NCBI GenBank assembly: GCA_019423025.1
Contig: JAHZCD010000002.1
Coordinates: 289,731 to 353,730, forward strand
DNA: 64,000 nt
Source of the DNA: Haemophilus sp.
GTDB taxonomy: Bacteria > Pseudomonadota > Gammaproteobacteria > Enterobacterales > Pasteurellaceae
Direction: 5' to 3'
The notes beneath the pieces were generated by a model. The model saw nothing but the letters and a program-made list of their open reading frames with translations. It was not told where the DNA came from and searched no databases. Numbering within the stretch: position 1 is the stretch's first letter; each line of letters opens with the position of its first letter. Shown in pieces: positions 35,317-45,037 of this stretch. Made by a program: the position numbers and the translations under genes.

Positions 35317-37076
35317 TATTGAATATCCTCTTTTCGTTGAGCCAATAATTCGGCAAAGAAGCCTTGATCTTTTAATTGGTTGAAATGCCCTTGTTGAACA
35401 ATTTCACCTTCTTGCATCACTAAAATGTTGTCGCATTGTTTTAGATCTTCAATGCGGTGTGTGATCATTAAGGTGGTTTGGTTATGGCTCATTTCTGCAA
35501 GGGCAGCAAGTACCAGATTTTCAGATTGAGCATCTAGGCTAGCCGTTGGCTCATCGAGTAATAATAAATTGCCTTTGCGTAGTAAAGCGCGAGCGATCGC
35601 TAAGCGTTGCGCTTGGCCTACGGATACCCCTATCCCACCATCTTTAATTTCGCTATCCAAGCCTAATTTATCGGTAAATTCTTTCGCTTGAGCGGAAATC
35701 AAGGCTTGCTCAATTTGAGCATCAGTTGCTTGAATATCACCTAAAAGTAGATTTTCTTTGATGCTACCTTGTAGCAGTAATGGGTTTTGACCTACCCACG
35801 CAATTTGTTTGCGCCAGTCGCTTAAACGGCTTTGATTCAGTTCAACACCATTAATTTTTAAGCTGCCTTCATAAGGTAAGAAACCGAGTAATACATTGAT
35901 TAAAGAGGTTTTTCCTGCACCACTTTGGCCCACAAGGGCAATATGGCTTTCTTTCGGAATATGGAATGAAAGCGGCTTCGTTAATGGTTGGCCTTGTGGA
36001 GAAAGCGCCACTAAATTTTCGGCCTGAATGTCGACCGCACTTTGTGCTGGAATTTGTTTATTGCCCTGATGTGCAATTAAATAATCCGCTTCTAAGAAAT
36101 CGACAATGGCATCAGCAGCACCAATACCTGCTGCACGATCGTGATAGTAAGTCCCGAGATCACGCAATGGTTGGTAAAACTCTGGCGCCAAAATTAAGCA
36201 GAAAAAGCCGGTAAATAAGGTCAGCGTGGTGCCATAAGTACCAAATTCGACTTGGCCTAAATAGCTAAAACCAAAGTACACCGCCATTAAAGCAATGGAA
36301 ATGGAGGTGAAAAACTCTAATACAGCAGAAGAGAGAAACGCCATTTTAAGTACAGCCATGGTTGTTTCACGGAAGTCTTCCGTTGTGCTTTCAATATGTT
36401 GAGTTTGTTCTGAAGTGCGGTTGAAAAGACGCAAGGTTTCTAAACCGCGTAAGCGATCCAAAAATTGAGCACTTAAGCGAGAAAGGGTAGCCATATTTTT
36501 TTGGCTGCTATCTGCAGCTGCAATTCCTACTAGAATCATAAAAATAGGCACAAGCGGAGCCGTGACCATCAAAATCAATCCAGCCGCCCAGTTGAGTGGG
36601 AATACAGCAATTAAAATCACCATTGGTACAATGGCAGACAAACTTTGTTGTGGTAAGAAACGCGCATAGAAATTATGTAGATTTTCCACTTGTTCAAGCA
36701 TAATACTTGCCCAGCTTCCGGCTGGTTTGTTATTGATGGTTGCGGGACCAACTTGATGGATTTTATCTAAAATCTTTTGACGCATGTGATTTCGTAGTAA
36801 TCGACCTGCTTTAAAGCCAATTTTTTCGCGTAGCCATAAAATGATCGCACGTAAAGCAAAAGTAATGATTAATGCAATAAAATAGGGAACCAGTTCAATG
36901 CGATCGATATGTTGCATAATGAGCTTGTTGAGCAATGTTGCAAGAAAATAGGTTTGAGCCACAAGAATTAAGGAAGAAAGTGTGGCAAGGGCAATATTGG
37001 TACGCATTAATTTTTTAACAGGTTGTTGCTGCGCACGAAGCCATTTTTGTAAATATTTTTGGCGAAGTTTGTCCAT
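35316..37076 (-). CDS. cydD: Thiol reductant ABC exporter subunit CydD
   Basis: First gene of the cydDC pair. The 586-residue half-transporter has an N-terminal membrane domain and an ATPase domain with Walker A GQSGAGKTS, the degenerate signature SVGQAQRLA and LLLDEPTAS. Family members export reduced thiols to keep the periplasm suitable for cytochrome bd and c maturation. An uptake sequence lies inside the gene. Confidence 0.92.
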   Translation of the reverse strand: MDKLRQKYLQKWLRAQQQPVKKLMRTNIALATLSSLILVAQTYFLATLLNKLIMQHIDRIELVPYFIALIITFALRAIILWLREKIGFKAGRLLRNHMRQKILDKIHQVGPATINNKPAGSWASIMLEQVENLHNFYARFLPQQSLSAIVPMVILIAVFPLNWAAGLILMVTAPLVPIFMILVGIAAADSSQKNMATLSRLSAQFLDRLRGLETLRLFNRTSEQTQHIESTTEDFRETTMAVLKMAFLSSAVLEFFTSISIALMAVYFGFSYLGQVEFGTYGTTLTLFTGFFCLILAPEFYQPLRDLGTYYHDRAAGIGAADAIVDFLEADYLIAHQGNKQIPAQSAVDIQAENLVALSPQGQPLTKPLSFHIPKESHIALVGQSGAGKTSLINVLLGFLPYEGSLKINGVELNQSRLSDWRKQIAWVGQNPLLLQGSIKENLLLGDIQATDAQIEQALISAQAKEFTDKLGLDSEIKDGGIGVSVGQAQRLAIARALLRKGNLLLLDEPTASLDAQSENLVLAALAEMSHNQTTLMITHRIEDLKQCDNILVMQEGEIVQQGHFNQLKDQGFFAELLAQRKEDIQ

Positions 37077-37146
37077 TGTTTTTATTTATCCTAGGATAGG
37101 ATGAGTTTGGTGGAGGATTAAAAAAATCTACCTTTGAAAAATAATA

Positions 37147-37176
37147 GGTGCGTGAAACCTTGTTTTACGCACCTTA
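37147..37176 (-). terminator. Hairpin downstream of trxB, possible terminator or REP-like palindrome
   Basis: AGGTGCGTGAAA / TTTTACGCACCT stem in the cydD-trxB gap. On the minus strand it is followed by ATTATTTTT, a weak T run, so it can end trxB transcripts. Its GGTGCG/CGCACC core resembles the palindrome near 13690. Confidence 0.55.
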
Positions 37177-37194
37177 CATGAAAATTTAACGCAC

Positions 37195-38148
37195 TTATTC
37201 TTGTGCATCTAAATAACGTTCAGCATCTAATGCAGCCATACAGCCTGTACCTGCTGAAGTAATGGCTTGGCGATAGTTGTGATCCATTACATCACCCGCA
37301 GCAAATACGCCTTCCACTGACGTTGCTGTTGCATTGCCTTCAAGACCAGATTTAACGACGATATAACCATTATTAAGTTCAAGCTGGCCTTGGAAGATTT
37401 CAGTATTTGGCGCATGACCGATAGCAATAAATAAACCGTCTAATTTCACGTCTTCTTTTTCGCCGGTTTTCACGTTTTCTAAACGTACACCTGTTACACC
37501 CATGTTATCGCCTAATACTTCATTCAAAGTGCGGTCAGTATGAAGCACGATTTTGCCTTCTTCGACTTTTTTGTATAAGCGATCGATTAAGATCTTTTCT
37601 GCGCGGAAGCTATTGCGACGGTGGATTAAATGTACTTCAGAAGCAATATTCGCTAAGTAAAGTGCTTCTTCAACGGCGGTATTTCCGCCACCCACAACGG
37701 CAACCGGTTTATTGCGATAGAAGAAACCATCACAGGTTGCACAAGCTGAAACGCCGCGGCCTTTATAAGCGGTTTCAGATTCTAATCCGATATAACGTGC
37801 TGATGCACCTGTTGCGATGATTAATGCATCACATGTGAAGGTTTGCATATCGCCATAAAGTTTGAATGGGCGAGAAGATAAATCGACTTTATTAATGTGA
37901 TCAAACACGATTTCTGTTTCAAATTTTTCAGCGTGTTGCAACATACGTTGCATTAAACCAGGGCCAGTGGTCATTTGAAAATCACCCGGCCAGTTTTCAA
38001 TTTCATCTGTAGTGGTAAGTTGACCGCCTTGTTGAAGACCAGTCACTAAAACAGGTTTTAAGTTTGCACGTGCGGCATAAATAGCGGCAGTATAACCTGC
38101 AGGGCCTGAACCTAAAATTAATAATTTGCTGTGTTTAACGTCTGACAT
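37195..38148 (-). CDS. trxB: Thioredoxin reductase TrxB
   Basis: NADPH-dependent flavoenzyme reducing thioredoxin. I take the ATG giving MSDVKHSKLLILG (317 residues) with AAGGA upstream; the longer frame adds ten unconserved residues. Motifs are the FAD-binding GSGPAGYTAAIYAARA, the redox-active CATC in SACATCDGFF, the NADPH site GGGNTAVEEAL and the C-terminal GVFAAGDVMD. Confidence 0.95.
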   Translation of the reverse strand: MSDVKHSKLLILGSGPAGYTAAIYAARANLKPVLVTGLQQGGQLTTTDEIENWPGDFQMTTGPGLMQRMLQHAEKFETEIVFDHINKVDLSSRPFKLYGDMQTFTCDALIIATGASARYIGLESETAYKGRGVSACATCDGFFYRNKPVAVVGGGNTAVEEALYLANIASEVHLIHRRNSFRAEKILIDRLYKKVEEGKIVLHTDRTLNEVLGDNMGVTGVRLENVKTGEKEDVKLDGLFIAIGHAPNTEIFQGQLELNNGYIVVKSGLEGNATATSVEGVFAAGDVMDHNYRQAITSAGTGCMAALDAERYLDAQE

Positions 38149-38237
38149 AAAGAATCCTTTGTTTATAAAATAAAGCATGAGGCTTTTGGAATTCGTTCAT
38201 TATAAAGCCTTCATGCATAAAAAAATAGTTGATCGTA

Positions 38238-39095
38238 TTAGTAAAGCAATGAATACAGCAATCGGCGATATTTATTGGTGATAGGATCCGCATTGCCAAT
38301 GGCTGATAAAATAGATAAAAACTGTTGTTTCACTTCACCATTTTCTGCAGAAAGATCTTGCTTAAGAATGCTAAATAATAAATCCAATGCTTCTTCGTTT
38401 CGATTAGCCTGATGTAGCTGTACTGCTAATTTTAACGCAATTTCAGGTGTTGGATTTTTCGCATAATCCGCTTGTAATTGCTGAATTTCTGGCGTATCAG
38501 CTGCTTTAATTAAAAGCTCAATCTGCGCCTGTAATCCATGCCAACGGCTATCGCGATCCTGAATCGGAATTTGCGCTAAAATATCTGCCGCAGGCTCTGT
38601 TTTTTTCATGGCAATGTAAGTTTCCGCATAAAGTAATGCCACATCGCTATTTTTCTTATCTGAAAGTTCCCAAGCCTCTTTCAGTAATGGAAGGGCAGAG
38701 TTGTAATCTTCCACTTGTAAAAAATCCAAGGCTTTTTGGAATTTTAAATCTTCTTCTTTTGGCAAAATCGCACTCAAACGTTGTAATAAGCTTGCTTCGT
38801 CTAATGCACCAGGGAACGCATCTAATGCTTGTGCCTCTTTGAAAAGGTAGGTTGTTGGCAACGCTTGAATACGAAATTGAGCAGCAATCATTTGCTCTGT
38901 TTCACAATTGACTAAGCCGAGGATAAATTGTCCTTGATGTTGTTCTGCAACACGTTGTAGAACTTTTGCAAAATCAGCTGATTCTTTATGACTTGGGGCA
39001 TAAAAGTTAATGACAAGTGGCGTTTCAACAGAACGTTGCAACGTTTCAGTAAGATTTTGTTCGTTGAGCTCAACGAAGAAAGGTAAATCTGCCAT
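38238..39095 (-). CDS. cnoX: Thioredoxin-like co-chaperone YbbN/CnoX
   Basis: The 285 residues have an N-terminal thioredoxin fold (about 1-110) in which the CxxC site is replaced (FYAPSHKESADF), followed by TPR-like helical repeats. E. coli CnoX protects proteins during oxidative stress and hands them to chaperones; it lacks a classical CxxC in the same way. It lies upstream of trxB on the same strand, 89 bp apart, and the two may be cotranscribed. Confidence 0.87.
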   Translation of the reverse strand: MADLPFFVELNEQNLTETLQRSVETPLVINFYAPSHKESADFAKVLQRVAEQHQGQFILGLVNCETEQMIAAQFRIQALPTTYLFKEAQALDAFPGALDEASLLQRLSAILPKEEDLKFQKALDFLQVEDYNSALPLLKEAWELSDKKNSDVALLYAETYIAMKKTEPAADILAQIPIQDRDSRWHGLQAQIELLIKAADTPEIQQLQADYAKNPTPEIALKLAVQLHQANRNEEALDLLFSILKQDLSAENGEVKQQFLSILSAIGNADPITNKYRRLLYSLLY

Positions 39096-39174
39096 TTTTA
39101 TTCCTTCATAAATGGAAAATGATGCATGATTTTAACAAAGTGTGGTCAGTTTTAGAAATGTTTTACAGGAAAAG

Positions 39175-39200
39175 AAAAGGGCAGTGTTAATCTGCCCTTA
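39175..39200 (-). terminator. Terminator of the NCS2 permease gene
   Basis: AAGGGCAG / CTGCCCTT stem; on the minus strand followed by TTTTCTTTT. Confidence 0.75.
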
Positions 39201-39214
39201 TTCGCTATCTATTT

Positions 39215-40525
39215 TTATTCTTTTGTTTCTTCTACTTTATCTTCTGGAAGGACAAGGTTAAGAATTAAGGCAAGTAATGAGCCTACTGTGATGCCTGAAC
39301 CAAGCACTTCTTTGAAAAAGTGCGGTAATTTATCAAGCAATTCTGGACGAGTCGTCACCGCTAAGCCACAGCCAATAGAAATGGCGATGATTAAACCATT
39401 GCGTTTACTACGTGCGACTTTATCCAACATTTGAATACCCGCAGCGATAATCATCGCGAACATCATTAAGCCTGCACCGCCTAATACAGGCAATGGGATT
39501 GAAACAATTAATGCTCCGAATACAGGGAATAATCCGGCTAGTGTTAGAAGTACACCTGTTAGTGCAACCACGTGACGGCTTGCCACGCCAGTTAAGGAAA
39601 TCACGCCGATATTTTGTGAGAATGATGAGAAGGGCGTGGTGGACATAATGGCGGCTAAGGCTGATCCTAAACCATCGGCTAAAACCCCGCCTCGTAAATG
39701 TCTGCCAGTGATTTCGGTTTTGGTGGCATTACCTAGTGCTAAGAAGTTACCGCTTGATTCAACGATCGTCACTAAATAGGCAATAGACATACCGATAATG
39801 CCTGAAATAGGGAAGGCTAAACCAAAGTGTAGCGGTTGTGGAATCGCAAAAGTTTGCGCTTGTTTTACGCCTTCAAAGCTTACCCAGCCCATCGCCAAAC
39901 AAACAATATAACCTGTCATCATCCCAATAACGATTGCGGCAGCAGAGAAAATGCCTTTACCCCATTGTACGAGCGCAACCACGATCACTAACACAAAGCT
40001 CGCCATCATTAAGTTTTCTGGCGTCGCATAATTCGCATCACCACGTTGACCACCCGCGAACCAGTCAACCGCAACTGGAATCAGGCTTAAGCCGATCATC
40101 ATGACAACCGTCCCCGTCACAAGTGGAGGGAACAATTTGCGAATATACGGCATAAAGAAACTGCCGATAATCATCACTAAGGAACCAATGAGAGAAGAAC
40201 CTAAAATACCGGCGATGCCATATTCGCTGAAACCAATGGCAAGTGCAGCAGCAACGAAAGTAAAGCTTGTCCCCATTACACTTGGTAAACGAATACCAAT
40301 AGGCCCCAAGCCTTTACATTGGATAACGGTCACTACACCAGAAATTAAAAGCGCAGCATTAACTAATGTAATGGTATCTTCGGTCGGTAATTTTAAGACG
40401 TTACCAATGACCAGTGGTACGGCAATAATTCCCCCTAGTGCAGCAAGTAAATGTTGTGCCGCAAGGAGTAAACTCAATCCGAAAGGTGGTTTGTCTTCCA
40501 CCGTGTAAAGCAGGTTGTTATTCAT
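39215..40525 (-). CDS. NCS2-family purine permease (XanP/UacT type)
   Basis: The 436-residue inner-membrane protein has about 14 membrane segments. The nucleobase-ascorbate signature reads SQNIGVISLTGVASR, with the TGVASR of xanthine/urate transporters rather than the TRVYS of uracil permease UraA. TM8 has the conserved acid in VESSGNFLALG. A near-perfect PurR box overlies its promoter, also favouring a purine substrate. The exact purine (xanthine, urate, guanine or hypoxanthine) cannot be decided here. Automated annotation may call it UraA. Confidence 0.85.
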   Translation of the reverse strand: MNNNLLYTVEDKPPFGLSLLLAAQHLLAALGGIIAVPLVIGNVLKLPTEDTITLVNAALLISGVVTVIQCKGLGPIGIRLPSVMGTSFTFVAAALAIGFSEYGIAGILGSSLIGSLVMIIGSFFMPYIRKLFPPLVTGTVVMMIGLSLIPVAVDWFAGGQRGDANYATPENLMMASFVLVIVVALVQWGKGIFSAAAIVIGMMTGYIVCLAMGWVSFEGVKQAQTFAIPQPLHFGLAFPISGIIGMSIAYLVTIVESSGNFLALGNATKTEITGRHLRGGVLADGLGSALAAIMSTTPFSSFSQNIGVISLTGVASRHVVALTGVLLTLAGLFPVFGALIVSIPLPVLGGAGLMMFAMIIAAGIQMLDKVARSKRNGLIIAISIGCGLAVTTRPELLDKLPHFFKEVLGSGITVGSLLALILNLVLPEDKVEETKE

Positions 40526-40555
40526 TTGGTTTCCCTAAGTAAAAAAATTGTGCGA

Positions 40556-40593
40556 ATTATACGTTAATTTTGATTCGAGGCAAACGTTTGCGT
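40556..40593 (-). promoter_or_regulatory. Promoter of the NCS2 permease with a PurR operator
   Basis: On the minus strand, TTGCCT (40583-40578) and TATAAT (40561-40556) are 16 bp apart. AGGCAAACGTTTGCGT (40578-40593) matches the PurR consensus ACGCAAACGTTTGCGT at 15 of 16 positions and overlaps the -35 element, as a repressor site should. Confidence 0.8.
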
Positions 40594-40604
40594 AAATAAA
40601 ATAA

Positions 40605-40645
40605 AAAAGTGCGGTTAAAAATCATCTTGTTTTTAACCGCACTTA
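40605..40645. terminator. Paired uptake-sequence terminator of the DASS gene
   Basis: AAGTGCGGTTAAAAA and TTTTTAACCGCACTT form the stem, both exact uptake cores. Confidence 0.85.
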
Positions 40646-40659
40646 TTCGATTTTAAAGG

Positions 40660-42057
40660 TTACATCCAGAAGATATAAGCAATTGTCCCGATAATTAGCA
40701 TACAGGTTAAATCAATAAATTTACCTACTCGGATCATTTCGGATTGTTTAACAAAACCTGTCGCGTACACAATCGCATTTGGTGGTGTACCAACCGGCAT
40801 CATAAAGGCACAAGATGCACCTAGACCGATAATCATCGCAAAACCAAGCGGAGGCATATTCAGTGCTTGTGCGATGGAAATAAAGATTGGGACAAGCAAT
40901 GCCGCACTTGCAGTATTTGACGTAAACTCAGTCAAGCAGACAATAAAGGCCGCAACAATTAATGCCATCACATAGTAGTGTCCCCCTTCAATAATGAAGA
41001 CAATACCATCCGCCATTATTTTGCTTGCACCAGAATGGGTAAGCACAGAACTTAAGGTTAAGCCGCCACCAAAGAGGAACAACACTCCCCATTCTGTATT
41101 GTCTTGTACTTCTTTCCAACTTGCGATTCCGGTCACACAGATGACAATTGCAGCTGAGAGCGCAACCATACTGTCAAAACTGCCAATAGGTTTAGGTAAA
41201 CCTAATGATTGAGAAATAATTGGGTTAAGGTACCCACCAAAAATCCACAGAATTGCTACAGTGATAAAAATAACCAACGTTAAAACTCGTTGTTTAGTCA
41301 TGTGAATTTTTTCAAATTCAGCAGCAAAACGAAGGCCTAATTTGGGTTTAAATACAAGATATAACCAACCAATAATAAGCGGGAATAAAATTAACATGAC
41401 TGGCGTGCCATACATTAACCAGTCAGCAAAACCTAAATGAAGTTGGGAGGCTGCAATCGCATTAGGTGGGCTTCCCACAAGTGTTCCCATCCCTCCAATG
41501 GTGGCACTATAGGCAATCCCTAATAACACGAATACGTAAGTATTGTGATCTTCATTACGATCTAACTGACTCAAAATAGTCATTGAAAGTGGGATCATCA
41601 TCGCCGCCGTGGCCGTATTACTCATCCACATAGATAAAAATGCTGTTGCTAAGAAGAGGTAAAGCACCGCAACAAAGAGACGACCTTTCGCTAATTGCAT
41701 GATTTTATTCGAAATCATTTTGTCAATTTTTTGCACATTTAATGCAGTAGCAAGGGCAAAACCACCAAAGAATAAGAAAATGGTCGGATCCGCAAAAGCA
41801 ACAAGCGCTTCACGACTATTAGCCAATCCTAACAGGACAGATAAAATGGGTACGAACAATGCAGTGATCGTTACACTGACGGCTTCGGTAAGCCATAAAA
41901 TAGCTACAAACGCGAGTAAAGATAATCCTTTGTTTGCCGCAGGTTCAAAAGGAAGGGTATTAAGTAAAATAAAAAAGAGCGCGACATCAAAGAGGAATAT
42001 AATAGTTTGTTTATTCCATGCTTTTCGTTGAGAGTTTGTGACAGATATTACTTGCAT
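40660..42057 (-). CDS. DASS-family sodium-coupled anion symporter
   Basis: Inner-membrane carrier of the divalent anion:Na+ symporter family, which takes up dicarboxylates, citrate or sulfate. I choose the ATG giving MQVISVTNSQRKA (465 residues), which has AGGA upstream. Family motifs include MSNTATAAMMIPL in the middle, the repeated SPPNAI/TPPNAIVYATG substrate loops and FTSNTASAALLVPIF near the C terminus. About 11-12 membrane helices. The two SNT motifs are the sodium and substrate sites. C4-dicarboxylate uptake is most likely but not proven. Confidence 0.87.
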   Translation of the reverse strand: MQVISVTNSQRKAWNKQTIIFLFDVALFFILLNTLPFEPAANKGLSLLAFVAILWLTEAVSVTITALFVPILSVLLGLANSREALVAFADPTIFLFFGGFALATALNVQKIDKMISNKIMQLAKGRLFVAVLYLFLATAFLSMWMSNTATAAMMIPLSMTILSQLDRNEDHNTYVFVLLGIAYSATIGGMGTLVGSPPNAIAASQLHLGFADWLMYGTPVMLILFPLIIGWLYLVFKPKLGLRFAAEFEKIHMTKQRVLTLVIFITVAILWIFGGYLNPIISQSLGLPKPIGSFDSMVALSAAIVICVTGIASWKEVQDNTEWGVLFLFGGGLTLSSVLTHSGASKIMADGIVFIIEGGHYYVMALIVAAFIVCLTEFTSNTASAALLVPIFISIAQALNMPPLGFAMIIGLGASCAFMMPVGTPPNAIVYATGFVKQSEMIRVGKFIDLTCMLIIGTIAYIFWM

Positions 42058-42149
42058 ATTTTTTCCTATATTTTTAAGGCCGGCGATTTTAGCATAACAG
42101 GCCTCAGTCAGGAAATAATGCATACTAAAAATTGATTATAATAAAAGAA

Positions 42150-42189
42150 AAGTGCAGTCAAAACCGGATGCTTTTTGACCGCACTTCAT
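42150..42189. terminator. Terminator downstream of the uracil-DNA glycosylase-like gene
   Basis: AAGTGCAGTCAAAA / TTTTGACCGCACTT stem: one arm is an exact uptake core, the other has GCAG for GCGG, giving one mismatch. Confidence 0.75.
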
Positions 42190-42216
42190 AGTTGAATATC
42201 AATTTAGCGAGATAAA

Positions 42217-42798
42217 TTAACGAGATAAAATCACTTTAATTTGCTTTTGTAATACGGGGATAATCTCTTGTTCAAACCATGGATTTTTCTTGAGCCAAAT
42301 TTGGTTGCGTGGAGAAGGGTGAACCAGTGGGAGAAAGTGAGGGAGAAAATCACGGAAATGGTGAACCGTTTCAGTCACATTAAGCTCGTTTTCTGGTAAA
42401 TAATATTTTTGTGCATATTGCCCGATAAGAATGGTGAGCTCGATATTGGGTAAGTTTGCTAAAATTGGCGCATGCCATTTCTCAGCGAAGCCTTTTCGTG
42501 GTGGTAAATCACCCGATTTGCCTTTGCCTGGGTAATAAAAATCCATTGGAATAACTGCAAACATACCCGAGTGATAAAAGGTATCACGATCCACGCCTAG
42601 CCATTCACGCAGGCGATCACCGCTTTTATCATTCCAATATAAACGACTTTCTTGCGCTTTAATTCCAGGCGCTTGTCCGACGATATTAATACGAGCGGTA
42701 GTTGGTGCAGCAAAAAGCGGTTCGATACCTTTTGCGGTAAAGGATTGATTATCAGGATCTTGCATGATGGATTGGGTAATTTGAGCAAGTGTTGGCAT
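42217..42798 (-). CDS. Uracil-DNA glycosylase family protein
   Basis: The 193-residue protein has the uracil-DNA glycosylase fold signature: the early motif INIVGQAPGIKAQ, the middle FYYPGKGKSGDLPP and the late LVHPSPRN. These resemble family 4/5-like proteins, not the classical Ung GQDPYH. Such relatives are often annotated as putative glycosylases without tested activity. No iron-sulfur cysteine set is visible. It may remove uracil or another damaged base, but this is inferred. Confidence 0.78.
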   Translation of the reverse strand: MPTLAQITQSIMQDPDNQSFTAKGIEPLFAAPTTARINIVGQAPGIKAQESRLYWNDKSGDRLREWLGVDRDTFYHSGMFAVIPMDFYYPGKGKSGDLPPRKGFAEKWHAPILANLPNIELTILIGQYAQKYYLPENELNVTETVHHFRDFLPHFLPLVHPSPRNQIWLKKNPWFEQEIIPVLQKQIKVILSR

Positions 42799-42820
42799 GG
42801 TATTTCCTTCTTTATTAAAT

Positions 42821-42853
42821 AAAAATAGCTCACCTTTGATGAGCTATTTTATC
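42821..42853 (-). terminator. Terminator of nrdD
   Basis: AAAATAGCTCA / TGAGCTATTTTA stem around CCTTTGA; on the minus strand followed by a T run. Confidence 0.82.
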
Positions 42854-42871
42854 ATAATCGATGTTACAACA

Positions 42872-44998
42872 TTATAGGTGTTTCACTCGACGTTTTACTT
42901 CTTCCTGTTTGCCAGCGTTGAATGGACGAGCATCAGGGCTGCCGAGATAACCACAAACTCGTCGGGTTACGGAGACTTTTGCACTGTCATGGTTGCCACA
43001 TTTCGGACAGACAAAGCCTTTACTTGTGCAATTAAACTCTCCTGTGAAACCACATTCATAACATTCATCAATTGGCGTGTTGGTGCCGTAATAAGGCACA
43101 CGATCGTAGCTATAATCCCATACATCTTCGAGTGCTTTCAGGTTATGTTGAATGTTTGGGTATTCACCATAACAAATGAAGCCACCACTGGCTAATTCAG
43201 GATAAGGCATTTCAAAGTCTAATTTATCGTATGGATTGACTTTTTTCTCTACATCTAAGTGATAGCTGTTAGTGTAGTAGCCTTTATCGGTAACGCCGTC
43301 AATGACACCAAATTGTTTGGTATCTAAACGACAGAAACGATCACACAAGTTTTCACTTGGTGTGGAATAAAGGCTAAATGCATAACCTGTTTCTTTCTGC
43401 CATTGTTTTACCGCTTCATTTAAACGACGCACAATCGCGATGCCTTTTTCACGCAGTTGCTCATCGTCAAAAATATGTCCCTTTTTATACAGTGCATTTA
43501 TGGTTTCATGAATACCAATATAGCCTAAAGAAATTGATGCTCGGCCATTTTTGAAAATATCCGCAACATTATCATCGGCTTTTAGTCGAACGCCGCAAGA
43601 GCCTTCCATATAGAGAATTGGTGCGACACGAGCTTTAGTATTTTCTAAGCGAGCAATGCGGGTAAGCAAGGCTTTCTTCGCGAGGGCTAAGCGTTCATCT
43701 AAAGTGCGGTAGAATTTTTCTTCATTCCCTTGTGCTTCAAGAGCAATGCGAGGAAGATTCAAACTCACCACACCTAAATTATTGCGACCATCATGCACTT
43801 CATGACCGTTTTCTTCATAAGCACCTAAGAAGCTACGACAACCCATTGGGGCTTTGAACGAGCCAGTGACTTTAACCACTTGATCATAGTTTAAAATATC
43901 TGGATACATGCGTTTTGAAGCGCATTCTAAAGCCAGTTTTTTAATGTCATAGTTCGGATCTTGTTCGTTTTGGTTCACGCCTTTTTTAATGGTAAAGACC
44001 AGTTTAGGGAAGACGGGGGTTTTGTGATTTTTACCTAAACCACGAATACGGTTTTTCAAAATCGATTGTTGAATTAAACGTTCTTGCCAACTAGTGCCTA
44101 AGCCAAAACCAAAGGTAACAAATGGCGTTTGACCATTTGACGTATGGAGTGTATTAACTTCATATTCAAGGGATTGGAACGCATCAAAACATTCTTTTTC
44201 AATTAGTGCTTTTGCATAACCTTCAGCATCAGGAATTTGCCATTGTGCAGCATTTTTCAAATGTTTTTCAAAGCTGAGTTGAACATAAGGCGCAAGCACT
44301 TCATCAATGCGATTAATGGTTGTACCTCCATAAATATGGCTGGCGACTTGAGCAATAATTTGTGCGGTAACCGCTGTTGCTGTGCCGATAGATTTTGGTG
44401 GTTCAATTTCTGCATTACCCATTTTAAAACCATGAGAAAGCATGCCTTTTAGATCAACGAGCATGCAGTTAAACATCGGGAAAAATGGCGCGTAATCTAA
44501 GTCGTGATAGTGGATTTCCCCTTTTTCATGGGCTTCAACAACATCTCTTGGCAGAATGTGACGTTTGGCATAATGTTTTGCCACGATACCAGCCAGTAAA
44601 TCACGCTGGGTAGGGATAACTTTCGCATCTTTATTGGCGTTTTCATTAAGCAATTCCACATTGCTTTGCTCAATCAGTCCTTCAATTTCTTTAGTTAATT
44701 GGCTACGTTTTTCTCTAGCAAGATCACGATCGTGACGATATTCAATATAGGCACGTGCAATTTGGGGATACTTGCTTGTCATTAAGTGATCTTCAACAAT
44801 TTTTTGAATCTGGTTGATATCAATTTCATGCTGATAGTGACTAAAAATCTCGGTATTAATTCGCTGGCTCAGCTCATGAATATAAATTTCATCAACAATA
44901 TTGACCGCACTTGCTGCTTTTTTGATTGCATTAGTAATACGTTGTAGGTCAAACCCAATTCGTGAACCATCACGCTTAATCACGAAGAAAGCATTCAT
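42872..44998 (-). CDS. nrdD: Anaerobic ribonucleoside-triphosphate reductase NrdD
   Basis: Class III glycyl-radical reductase that makes dNTPs without oxygen. The 708 residues begin with an ATP-cone regulatory domain (about 1-95, FFVIKRDGSRIGFDLQRI). The C terminus has the zinc site CYECGFTGEFNCTSKGFVCPKCG and the radical loop RVCGYLG. Activated by NrdG. The upstream region has tandem NrdR boxes and a perfect FNR site, in keeping with an anaerobic enzyme controlled by dNTP level. Confidence 0.95.
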   Translation of the reverse strand: MNAFFVIKRDGSRIGFDLQRITNAIKKAASAVNIVDEIYIHELSQRINTEIFSHYQHEIDINQIQKIVEDHLMTSKYPQIARAYIEYRHDRDLAREKRSQLTKEIEGLIEQSNVELLNENANKDAKVIPTQRDLLAGIVAKHYAKRHILPRDVVEAHEKGEIHYHDLDYAPFFPMFNCMLVDLKGMLSHGFKMGNAEIEPPKSIGTATAVTAQIIAQVASHIYGGTTINRIDEVLAPYVQLSFEKHLKNAAQWQIPDAEGYAKALIEKECFDAFQSLEYEVNTLHTSNGQTPFVTFGFGLGTSWQERLIQQSILKNRIRGLGKNHKTPVFPKLVFTIKKGVNQNEQDPNYDIKKLALECASKRMYPDILNYDQVVKVTGSFKAPMGCRSFLGAYEENGHEVHDGRNNLGVVSLNLPRIALEAQGNEEKFYRTLDERLALAKKALLTRIARLENTKARVAPILYMEGSCGVRLKADDNVADIFKNGRASISLGYIGIHETINALYKKGHIFDDEQLREKGIAIVRRLNEAVKQWQKETGYAFSLYSTPSENLCDRFCRLDTKQFGVIDGVTDKGYYTNSYHLDVEKKVNPYDKLDFEMPYPELASGGFICYGEYPNIQHNLKALEDVWDYSYDRVPYYGTNTPIDECYECGFTGEFNCTSKGFVCPKCGNHDSAKVSVTRRVCGYLGSPDARPFNAGKQEEVKRRVKHL

Positions 44999-45037
44999 TT
45001 TATGACTCCTATATAGGCTAACTTAAAAAAAACGAAA

